Assembly: GCA_937966095.1 (NCBI GenBank)
Contig: CALCKF010000103.1
Location: 1 to 13,575, forward strand
Source of the DNA: an uncultured Eubacterium sp.
GTDB taxonomy: Bacteria; Bacillota; Clostridia; Peptostreptococcales; Anaerovoracaceae
Direction of reading: 5' to 3'
Length of the DNA stretch: 13,575 nt
In this document: piece by piece, positions 7,759 through 13,517 of the stretch
How positions within the stretch are numbered: position 1 is the first letter of the stretch
Layout of the letters: each line of letters starts with the position of its first letter
Program-made: the position numbers and the translations under genes
Notes under the pieces: generated by a model
Told to the model about the DNA's origin: nothing
Database searches by the model: none
The model's input: the letters and a program-made list of their open reading frames with translations, nothing else

Positions 7759-8559
7759 TCAATAATAAAGCTCGGACGGTCCTTTATATTCCTGAATGGT
7801 ATTTCCACCGTCAACTACGAGAGATTCGCCGGTTATATATGAAGCTTCTTTTGAGGCGAGGAAAACGATGGCGTTTGCTACTTCCGAAGCATCTGCACTT
7901 CGTTTCATAGGTGTGTTTTTGCCTCCTGCAGCTTCACTTTCTGTCTGTGAGGCAGTGCCGATCCATCCTGGGAGGACGTTGTTTACAGTTATATTATTGA
8001 TACCTACCTCTATCGCAAGAGATCTGCTCATCCCGATGATGCCTGCTTTTGCAGCGCTGTATGCTGCTTCACCTGGATTACTTACGACAGGTCCGGTTAC
8101 TGATGAAACGTTGACTATTCTGCCGTAATTATTTTTTACCATATATGGGAGAGCCTGCTTTGTCACGTTGAAGCACAGGTTAAGGTTTCTGTTTATGGAC
8201 AGATCCCAGCTTTCATATGTTACATGCATGAAATCGGTGAGGTCCTCTTCATCCCCAACCTGTGTCATGCCCGCATTGTTGATCAGGACATGCAGGTTCC
8301 CGAAATCTTTGATGACATTTTTCATCATGTCTGCGGTCTGTGCTCTGTCCATCAGATCAGCTATATATCCTTTTGATTTTATGCCCATGGACTCGAGTTC
8401 TTTGGCGCGCTGATATATCCTGTCCGTAGTAGAGACAAGCGCTACCTTTGCTCCCAGAGAGCCGAGGATCTTTGCTGTTGCAAAGCCTATACCGGTCGCA
8501 CTTCCTGCTCCGGTAACAAGACATATCTGGTCTTCAAAATCAACAAATTTTCTTTCCAT
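7759..8559 (-). CDS. Short-chain dehydrogenase/reductase (SDR)
   Basis: This 266-residue cytoplasmic oxidoreductase has the full classical SDR set: the cofactor-binding TGAGSATGIG (16-25), NNAG (94-97), N124, S153, the catalytic Y167 and K171 (YSAAK), and DGG (250-252) near the end. It resembles FabG and glucose/steroid-type dehydrogenases, but the substrate cannot be assigned. The residues after the first beta strand (VSTTD) leave NADH or NADPH preference open. GGGAG precedes the ATG by about 10 bases. Its ATG starts one base after the stop of a decayed SDR, so both were probably one operon, and its transcription now likely depends on the promoter near 9231 or an unseen one. It may take part in the same carbonyl metabolism as the aldo/keto reductase (inference). 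Confidence 0.9.
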   Translation of the reverse strand: MERKFVDFEDQICLVTGAGSATGIGFATAKILGSLGAKVALVSTTDRIYQRAKELESMGIKSKGYIADLMDRAQTADMMKNVIKDFGNLHVLINNAGMTQVGDEEDLTDFMHVTYESWDLSINRNLNLCFNVTKQALPYMVKNNYGRIVNVSSVTGPVVSNPGEAAYSAAKAGIIGMSRSLAIEVGINNITVNNVLPGWIGTASQTESEAAGGKNTPMKRSADASEVANAIVFLASKEASYITGESLVVDGGNTIQEYKGPSELYY

Positions 8560-8560
8560 T

Positions 8561-8966
8561 TTACATATCTCCCTTTAAACCTTTTAAAATACATTCTATC
8601 AGCTGTGTGCTGGGACCGGCCTTAAGGCCTCCGTCGATATAGATATCCTCCCCCGTTATATATCTGCAGTCATCTGATGCCAGGAAATGATAAAGCACCG
8701 CCGCCTCTTACGGCTTACACATCCTTGCCAGAGGTGCAGTCACTTTCATAACGGCAAGTTCAGTTTCGCAGCCTTCTGCATATGCCATCGGTGTATCTAT
8801 AGTGTTCGGGCATATACAGTTTACCCTTACATTTCTGTGAGCCAATTCTATTGCATCTGCCTTTGTAAGAGCTACTACTGCGCATTTCGATGCTATGTAG
8901 GCTCCGTATCCTGCATAATCTCCATCGGCGGAATTTAAAGCCGTATTAAGGATCACACCTCCGTCA
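8561..8966 (-). pseudogene. Decayed SDR: C-terminal part with an in-frame nonsense codon
   Basis: Read leftwards from about 8966, the frame gives the second half of an SDR: DYAGYGAYIASKCAVV (the YxxxK active site), NVRVNCICPNTIDTPM and APLARMCKP. It then meets TAA at 8710-8708. The same frame continues at once with EAAVLYHFLASDDC, RYITGEDIYIDGG and a natural stop at 8563-8561. Intact relatives read KPEE at this point, so one change of GAA to TAA explains the stop. The first ~130 residues, including the TGxxxGIG and NNAG motifs, are absent. The gene cannot make a working enzyme even with read-through. Its last stop lies one base before the ATG of the intact SDR. The two are distinct in sequence, so it is not a recent tandem copy. 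Confidence 0.85.
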
Positions 8967-9161
8967 CTGGCATATCTTGAACTGTTTTCAGTGATTTTTT
9001 ACTGCTGATCTCTTGCGGATGCGATCAGGCAGATTATGCCGATCATCTGGTTTTCGATCTGTGTCGGGCAGTCAGAATCAACGTTCTATACCAATCGCAG
9101 CGGTAATCGCATCGGCTACCTGTGTTACAGTATCTTTGATCGATGATAACTCAAGCTTCAA
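8967..9161 (-). pseudogene. Remnant of a sigma-54-type regulator sensor domain
   Basis: A good GGAGG (9174-9170) precedes a TTG at 9161 that opens a 27-codon frame reading LKLELSSIKDTVTQVADAIT and then AAIGIER before TGA (9080-9078). A second frame (9082-8999) reads CPTQIENQMIGIICLIASAR, then TAA, then KITENSSRYA. From memory these look like the beginning (IKDTVQKVAEAIS) and the end (IGVIGLIAFTEEQ) of the small sensor domain at the N-terminus of PrpR/CdhR-like sigma-54 activators. The middle is missing and the frames differ, so at least one internal deletion occurred. A further deletion joins it to the SDR remnant near 8967. The family call is tentative; the decay is clear. Confidence 0.5.
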
Positions 9162-9208
9162 TGTTGCTACCTCCGAATTCATTATCGGTGATCATAGTGT
9201 ATATAGGG

Positions 9209-9238
9209 ATTATGATATTAACTATATTATATCATAAT
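9209..9238 (-). promoter_or_regulatory. Extended -10 promoter within a 10-bp inverted repeat
   Basis: On the minus strand TGATATAAT (TATAAT at 9231-9226) makes an extended -10 about 60 bases upstream of the sigma-54 remnant; no good -35 is visible. Two exact 10-base arms, ATTATGATAT (9209-9218) and ATATCATAAT (9229-9238), flank it with a 10-base spacer, an operator-like arrangement. After the deletions, this may be the promoter that serves the intact SDR gene. Confidence 0.5.
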
Positions 9239-9307
9239 TTTATTTTATAAAAATGTATTATAAATACTGTATTTTCGTGAGCTTCTTATATTTTTTGGCT
9301 GCTGTTC

Positions 9308-9335
9308 TTGAAAAAAAATACTAAACGAATATAAT
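9308..9335 (+). promoter_or_regulatory. Promoter of the LuxR-type regulator
   Basis: TTGAAA (9308-9313) and TATAAT (9330-9335) are 16 bases apart. The expected transcription start is near 9341-9343, which rules out the GTG at 9340 as a practical start codon and supports the ATG at 9403. Confidence 0.7.
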
Positions 9336-9340
9336 AAAAG

Positions 9341-9358
9341 TGTTCGCAGGTACGAACA
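9341..9358 (+). promoter_or_regulatory. Operator-like dyad at the LuxR-type gene's transcription start
   Basis: TGTTCG (9341-9346) and CGAACA (9353-9358) form a perfect 6-bp dyad with a 6-base spacer, right at the expected transcription start. It could be an autoregulatory site. The orientation is the reverse of the Bacillus LexA box (GAAC-N4-GTTC), so LexA is not suggested. Confidence 0.45.
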
Positions 9359-9402
9359 GAAACAAACAGAGTTTTTATCAGAGGATGAATTGGAGATTTC
9401 AT

Positions 9403-10599
9403 ATGGAATACATGACAGTACGTGAAGCTGCAAAAAAATGGGATATATCCGAGCGACTGGTACAGAAATACTGTGCCCAGGGCAGGATAGCCGGGGTAAT
9501 AAAGCTGGGTGTTGCCTGGGGCATACCTAAAAATGCTAAAAAGCCTGTAGATCCGAGAAGGAGGAAGGGGTTTTCAGAACAGTTTTCAGAATATGACAGC
9601 ATATCATATCCGGGGCTGATGCCTCTGGTAAACACAAAATTCGAACCAGGCCGATGCAAAGAGACCATAAACGCCATGGAAAAGGGTGCGGCAAGGGATA
9701 TCGCTTTTGCTGAATATCACTATTTTAGCGGACGGGCAGAGGAGGCTGCCAGAGAAGCGGAGCTTTATCTGACGAGCCCTGATATGTACATAAGACTTTC
9801 CGCATGTTTTATATATGCTTATGCTAATCTTTCAATAGGTGAGATACAGCGGGCAAGATATGCGCTGGCAGAGGTAAAGAGCACCCTTGGCGGTGCTGAA
9901 GGGGCGTCTGATGAAATGCGGGCAGCGGAAGGGTTTATAAATGCTGCCGCCGCGGTATTGCTGCATCTGCCGCTCCCGGAAGGATTACCGCCCTGCAGAG
10001 AATTTCTGCCTGATCTGCCTCATGGTATCAGGGCATTTGCCCTCTATGTGCAGGCACATTATCTGTATCTGAGAAATGAATATGACAAGAGCCTGGGAGT
10101 CGTTGAGGCCACTTTTGCAATGGGGGCTCAGGATTATCCGATCCCGGCTATATACCTGCATCTTGTGGCGGTCATGGACTACATGAGTCTCCGCAGGAAG
10201 AAACAGGCCGAAGAACATCTGCTGGCTGCATGGGAGCTTGCAAGACCGGACGATCTCATTGAGGGATTCGGTGAGCATCACGGGCTGCTGGGAGGTATGC
10301 TGGAAGCGGTTATAAAGCCGGAATGGCCCGAAGATTTCAAGAGGATAATAGATATAACCTACAGATTCTCTGCAGGGTGGCGCAAGGTACATAATCCATA
10401 TACCGGTCATGATGTTGCCGATAACCTTACGACGACAGAGTTTGCTGCTGCTATGCTGGCTGCACGAGGCTGGACGAACCAGGAGATAGGAGAGCATATG
10501 AATATATCTCAGCATACGGTCAAGCGGCACATATCTGCAGCGATGCAGAAACTTGGTATAAGCCGAAGACAGGATCTTAAAAAATATATGCTGAGATAG
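9403..10599 (+). CDS. Transcription regulator with N-terminal HTH_17-like and C-terminal LuxR HTH
   Basis: The 398-residue product carries a DNA-binding domain at each end. Residues 1-45 read MTVREAAKKWDISERLVQKY and then GRIAGVIKLGVAWGIPK, the excisionase/MerR-like HTH_17 pattern. Residues about 342-398 form a LuxR/GerE helix-turn-helix (GWTNQEIGEHMNISQHTVKR). The middle (about 75-330) is alpha-helical with TPR-like look (YHYFSGRAEEAAREAELYL, YLRNEYDKSLGVVEATF) and may bind a ligand or partner. There is no receiver domain and no membrane segment. TGGAG lies 7 bases before the ATG. It is divergent from the SDR/sigma-54 remnant region, so the SDR gene is a plausible target. This dual-HTH architecture is frequent in gut Clostridia and Coriobacteria regulators near oxidoreductases; the ligand is unknown. 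Confidence 0.85.
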   Translation: MEYMTVREAAKKWDISERLVQKYCAQGRIAGVIKLGVAWGIPKNAKKPVDPRRRKGFSEQFSEYDSISYPGLMPLVNTKFEPGRCKETINAMEKGAARDIAFAEYHYFSGRAEEAAREAELYLTSPDMYIRLSACFIYAYANLSIGEIQRARYALAEVKSTLGGAEGASDEMRAAEGFINAAAAVLLHLPLPEGLPPCREFLPDLPHGIRAFALYVQAHYLYLRNEYDKSLGVVEATFAMGAQDYPIPAIYLHLVAVMDYMSLRRKKQAEEHLLAAWELARPDDLIEGFGEHHGLLGGMLEAVIKPEWPEDFKRIIDITYRFSAGWRKVHNPYTGHDVADNLTTTEFAAAMLAARGWTNQEIGEHMNISQHTVKRHISAAMQKLGISRRQDLKKYMLR

Positions 10600-10618
10600 C
10601 GTAATTTTGTGTTATAAA

Positions 10619-10646
10619 ACGTAAACCCCTTATTTAGCGTGTTTTT
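10619..10646 (+). terminator. Possible weak terminator after the LuxR-type gene
   Basis: ACGTAAA (10619-10625) can pair with TTTAGCGT (10633-10640), leaving one bulged G, around a CCCCTTA loop. The sequence GTTTTT follows. The stem is only 7 pairs and AT-rich, so it is weak. The rest of 10647-10780 holds no gene I can support. Confidence 0.35.
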
Positions 10647-10780
10647 AAATATTTTATTTTCTTGTGTTTCTATCAGAAGTGGATACCGGAAGCAAATCGG
10701 ATACTGCTGCTCTCGGAACAAAACGATTGCCTTAGGATATTTAACCGCTAGCCCTTCAGGAAAGTTAACAGAAAAATACA

Positions 10781-10824
10781 TTGACAAATATCTATATAAT
10801 AACGTATAATATTTTATAAATATT
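10781..10824 (+). promoter_or_regulatory. ars promoter with ArsR-type operator palindrome
   Basis: A consensus TTGACA (10781-10786) and TATAAT (10805-10810) are 18 bases apart. The palindrome AATATTT-TAT-AAATATT (10808-10824) overlaps the -10 box and the transcription start. ArsR/SmtB repressors usually bind AT-rich dyads in this position, so metalloid-relieved repression is likely. Confidence 0.7.
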
Positions 10825-10844
10825 TATCTATGAAGGGTGATTTA

Positions 10845-11156
10845 ATGACAATAGATCCAAAAAAGACTGCTGCCATTTTTAAAGCATTTTGTGATGAAAA
10901 CAGAATTAAAATTCTTGAGATGCTGTCGAGCGGAGAAAAATGTGCCTGTGTGCTTCTTGAAGATATTGATGTTACACAGCCGACATTATCTCATCATATG
11001 AAAATTCTTTGCGATTCAGGGATAGTAACAGGACGTAAAGAAGGTAAATGGATGCATTATTCGATTTCAAAAGATGGTGTGGATTATGCAAGACAATGCT
11101 TTGATGCCTTGACTAATTCGACAGATGGAATAACAATCAAGTCGTGTTGCGAATAA
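10845..11156 (+). CDS. arsR: ArsR/SmtB-family metalloid-responsive repressor
   Basis: The product has 103 residues from the chosen start (MTIDPKKTAAIFKAF) and is a winged-helix repressor expected to leave its operator on binding As(III) or a similar metalloid. The recognition helix reads DVTQPTLSHHMKIL and the wing GRKEGKWMHYSIS. The CAC just before the helix (GEKCACVLLE) matches the position of the CVC thiolates in ArsR (ELCVCDL), and a CC pair sits at the C-terminus. I prefer ATG 10845, with AAGGGTGA upstream; ATG 10830 would add 5 residues and leave no ribosome binding site. It heads an operon with the permease, the thioredoxin-like gene and arsC, and likely autoregulates through the palindrome at 10808-10824. 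Confidence 0.9.
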   Translation: MTIDPKKTAAIFKAFCDENRIKILEMLSSGEKCACVLLEDIDVTQPTLSHHMKILCDSGIVTGRKEGKWMHYSISKDGVDYARQCFDALTNSTDGITIKSCCE

Positions 11157-11185
11157 GAACATATATTATTTAACATACACGACTT
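11139..11185 (+). repeat. 9-bp inverted repeat across the end of arsR
   Basis: AAGTCGTGT (11139-11147) and ACACGACTT (11177-11185) are perfect reverse complements with a 29-base loop that contains the arsR stop codon. The repeat is followed by A rather than T, so it is not a plus-strand intrinsic terminator. It may be an mRNA processing or stability element between arsR and the permease, or chance. Confidence 0.35.
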
Positions 11186-11248
11186 AAAAAATGGATTATA
11201 TATAGATATATTTCAATATATAAATATAAATTTGAAAGGAGTTTCTAT

Positions 11249-12262
11249 ATGGATACATTAAAGACTGGATGGGATTTTTTGCAGCAACAGATTTTAGGTA
11301 TGCAATGGATGAATAAATTGATTGGAGATATGATAAATGCTTTTGGCCTTGATACGAGCGGAAAACTGGGAGGCAGTATACAGTTTTTTATTTATGACAC
11401 CATAAAAATTTTAATATTGCTGGGAGTACTGATTTTCATCATTTCATATATACAGAGCTTTTTCCCTCCGGAAAGAACGAAACAGATCCTGGGGAGATTT
11501 CATGGAATAAGAGCAAATACGGCAGCAGCACTATTGGGAACTGTAACTCCGTTCTGTTCATGTTCATCTATACCGTTATTTATTGGGTTCACTAGTGCCG
11601 GATTACCGCTTGGGGTGACATTTTCATTTCTTATTTCCTCACCAATGGTCGATCTCGGCTCACTGGTCCTCCTGATGAGTATATTTGGATGGAAAGTTGC
11701 TGTTGTATATGTGATAGTGGGATTGATAATTGCTGTGATAGGAGGTACTTTGATTGAGAAGATGCATCTTGAAAATCAGGTGGAAGAGTTTATTAGAAAT
11801 GCGAATGCCATAGATATCCCTCAGGAAGAATTACAAGTCAGGGACAGAATGAAATTTGCAGCAGAACAGGTGGCCTCGACTGCGAAGAAGGTTGCCCCGT
11901 ATATTTTAGTCGGAGTTGGAATCGGAGCTGTAATTCATAACTGGATACCGGAAGATATAATCGTTGAGTATCTCGGAACGGGAAATCCTTTTGGAGTTGT
12001 GATAGCAACTATTGCGGGTATTCCGATGTATGCGGACATTTTCGGAACGATTCCCATTGCGGAAGCATTGCTGGCTAAAGGTGCGCAGCTAGGTGTAGTA
12101 TTATCTTTTATGATGGCAGTCACTACATTATCACTTCCGTCAATGATTATGCTGAAAAAGGCAATAAAAATAAAATTACTGGGTATTTTTGTTGCAATAT
12201 GTGCAGTAGGTATAATGGCGGTAGGTTATTTTTTCAATGCATTTCAATATTTATTAATTTAA
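11249..12262 (+). CDS. arsP: ArsP-type permease (organoarsenical/arsenical efflux)
   Basis: This 337-residue membrane protein belongs to the PF03773 (DUF318) permease family, whose studied member ArsP exports trivalent organoarsenicals such as methylarsenite. The family signature TPFCSCSSIPLFIGF (C103, C105) is present, and a second conserved block reads GIPMYADIFGTIPIAEALL (about 257-275). About eight hydrophobic segments are visible: near 45-70, 90-112, 118-145, 148-168, 215-230, 248-262, 278-300 and 308-335. A cytoplasmic loop (170-210) splits the two halves. AAAGGAG lies 7 bases before the ATG. It follows arsR by 92 bases and precedes the thioredoxin-like gene by 37. No arsB or acr3 is in the window, so this is the only visible exporter. 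Whether it handles inorganic arsenite cannot be told from sequence. Confidence 0.8.
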   Translation: MDTLKTGWDFLQQQILGMQWMNKLIGDMINAFGLDTSGKLGGSIQFFIYDTIKILILLGVLIFIISYIQSFFPPERTKQILGRFHGIRANTAAALLGTVTPFCSCSSIPLFIGFTSAGLPLGVTFSFLISSPMVDLGSLVLLMSIFGWKVAVVYVIVGLIIAVIGGTLIEKMHLENQVEEFIRNANAIDIPQEELQVRDRMKFAAEQVASTAKKVAPYILVGVGIGAVIHNWIPEDIIVEYLGTGNPFGVVIATIAGIPMYADIFGTIPIAEALLAKGAQLGVVLSFMMAVTTLSLPSMIMLKKAIKIKLLGIFVAICAVGIMAVGYFFNAFQYLLI

Positions 12263-12299
12263 AGGTATAGCAAATATTTAAAGTAAAGGAGATTACATT

Positions 12300-12671
12300 A
12301 TGGCATTATTTAAATTTGGAAAGAAAAAAGAAGAACAGGAACAGTGCTGCAGCTGTGGATGCGGATGTCAGACAACGGAAATGGAAGCTGATACAAATAA
12401 CTGTTGTTCAGAATCAGCAAATGGTATTAATAATATTAAAGTTCTCGGGGCAGGATGTAAATCCTGCCATGAACAATTTGAAAACGCAAAGGCGGCTGTT
12501 AAATCTATGGGGCTTTCGGTGGAAGTTGAATATATAACAGATATGGAAAAGGTTGTTGATTATGGTGTAATGAGCATGCCTGCAATTGTTGTAAATGAAA
12601 AAGTTGTTTCCATGGGTAAAGTTTTAAAGACTAACGATGTTGAAAGGTTACTTAATAAACTTGGAGAGTAA
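12300..12671 (+). CDS. Thioredoxin-fold protein with Cys-rich N-terminus
   Basis: The product has 123 residues in two parts. Residues 1-44 are polar and packed with cysteines (C16, C17, C19, C21, C23, then C35 and C36). Residues 46-123 form a small thioredoxin/glutaredoxin-like domain of the redox-active disulfide protein 2 type (thioredoxin_3), with active site GCKSC (C53, C56) and the cis-proline loop MSMPAIVVN (P94). Such proteins often accompany PF03773 permeases. A thiol donor for arsenate reductase or for the permease, or a metalloid carrier using the Cys-rich tail, is plausible but inferred. AAAGGAG precedes the ATG by 8 bases. There is no signal peptide, so it is cytoplasmic. Confidence 0.82.
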   Translation: MALFKFGKKKEEQEQCCSCGCGCQTTEMEADTNNCCSESANGINNIKVLGAGCKSCHEQFENAKAAVKSMGLSVEVEYITDMEKVVDYGVMSMPAIVVNEKVVSMGKVLKTNDVERLLNKLGE

Positions 12672-12686
12672 CGGGAGATAGTTACA

Positions 12687-12947
12687 ATGAGCATGTTAGC
12701 ACAGTTTTTTCCGGAATTTGCAGAAAAATTATCGGTTGATCTGCATCGCATTATCAATTAAAGGACGTTCAAAACCTCGTGTTTTAAGACATTTTAATGG
12801 TGCTTTGGAAGCGGGCGCAACTGTTGAAGAATTCTGGCATTAACAATGAAAGAAGCAGCAGGTGCTGATGACTGATGGGCTCATGATGTTCTTGGCTAAT
12901 GGAAAGAAATTCCTGCAGGGAATATTAAATGTGACTGCCAGAAGTAA
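12687..12947 (+). pseudogene. Degraded carboxymuconolactone decarboxylase (AhpD-like) gene
   Basis: GGGAGAT and an ATG (12687) start a frame reading MSMLAQFFPEFAEKLS that ends at TAA 12759-12761. The homology continues in the next frame as ALSIKGRSKPRVLRHF and GALEAGATVEEF, ends at TAA 12841-12843, then returns to the first frame as LALTMKEAAGADD, TGA (12873-12875), WAHDVLG, TAA (12897-12899), WKEIPAGNIKCDCQK and TAA. This matches the CMD/AhpD-like family. Two frame changes and two internal stops mean it is dead. The expected CxxC (GRCKPC in relatives, from memory) now reads GRSKPR, and the TGA stands where relatives have Cys. It sits inside the ars operon between the thioredoxin-like gene and arsC, so an arsenic-linked role of the ancestor is likely. 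Confidence 0.8.
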
Positions 12948-12967
12948 AAATAGAATTTGGAGAGACT

Positions 12968-13366
12968 ATGAATAAGAAAAAAGTGGCATTTATATGTGTT
13001 CATAATTCTTGCAGAAGCCAGATAGCGGAAGCGCTTGGCAAGTATTATGGTACTGATATTTTTGAAAGTTATTCAGCAGGAACAGAAATAAAATCCGGGA
13101 TCAATCAGAATGCTGTGCGACTTATGAAGGAGCTATATGGTATAGATATGGAAAAGGAACAATACCCCAAATCAATTTCAGAAATTCCTGATCCTGACAT
13201 TGTCATTTCAATGGGATGTGAGGTAGGATGTCCTTATATCGGCAGAGAAATCGATTACAACTGGGATCTTGCTGATCCCAGTGGACATGATGATGAATTT
13301 TTTAAAAAGATAATAATGCAGATCCAACAGAAAATAAATGAACTGATTTTTTTTCTGAACAGATAA
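12968..13366 (+). CDS. arsC: Arsenate reductase (low-molecular-weight phosphatase fold, thioredoxin-linked)
   Basis: This 132-residue cytoplasmic enzyme reduces arsenate to arsenite. The P-loop CVHNSCRS gives C10-x5-R16, the CX5R active site shared with low-molecular-weight tyrosine phosphatases. The resolving pair is C84 and C88 (SMGCEVGCP), and the general acid is D103 in ADPSG, as in the Staphylococcus pI258 and Bacillus enzymes that recycle through thioredoxin. SAGTE (36-40) is also typical. GGAG lies 5 bases before the ATG. It is the last intact gene of the ars operon; the thioredoxin-fold protein encoded upstream is a possible electron donor (inference). Length is normal for the family and no damage is visible. 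Confidence 0.92.
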   Translation: MNKKKVAFICVHNSCRSQIAEALGKYYGTDIFESYSAGTEIKSGINQNAVRLMKELYGIDMEKEQYPKSISEIPDPDIVISMGCEVGCPYIGREIDYNWDLADPSGHDDEFFKKIIMQIQQKINELIFFLNR

Positions 13367-13419
13367 TTATAATAAAAGCGGATGAATCAGCTAAAAAACC
13401 GGGATTTAAGCAAGACAGT

Positions 13420-13451
13420 TTGATAATTTTTCGGAAGTCAGTATATATAAT
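13420..13451 (+). promoter_or_regulatory. Possible promoter for the right-edge gene
   Basis: TTGATA (13420-13425) is followed after 16 bases by TATATA (13442-13447), which overlaps TATAAT (13446-13451). It could drive the gene starting at 13518. The 13367-13517 stretch has no gene I can support. Confidence 0.35.
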
Positions 13452-13517
13452 ATTGATGGGACAGTATACAGATAAATCATATACAGGGAGTTTATTTATA
13501 TAGACAGGAGATTTTGC

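Noticed and set aside
9013..9237. Plus-strand open frame of 74 codons
   Set aside because: It lies opposite the sigma-54 remnant, has no ribosome binding site and shows no protein-like pattern.
9341..9358. LexA (SOS) box
   Set aside because: The Bacillota box is GAAC-N4-GTTC; here the half-sites face the other way (GTTC-N8-GAAC).
9340..9402. Upstream GTG start for the LuxR-type regulator
   Set aside because: The GTG coincides with the expected transcription start, has no ribosome binding site, and the conserved domain begins at the ATG at 9403.
12316..12537. Plus-strand 73-codon frame inside the thioredoxin-like gene
   Set aside because: It is an out-of-frame shadow of a well-supported gene with its own ribosome binding site.
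12873..12875. TGA at a Cys position in the CMD-like gene as a selenocysteine codon
   Set aside because: The gene also has TAA stops and two frame changes, so it cannot be expressed as a selenoprotein.
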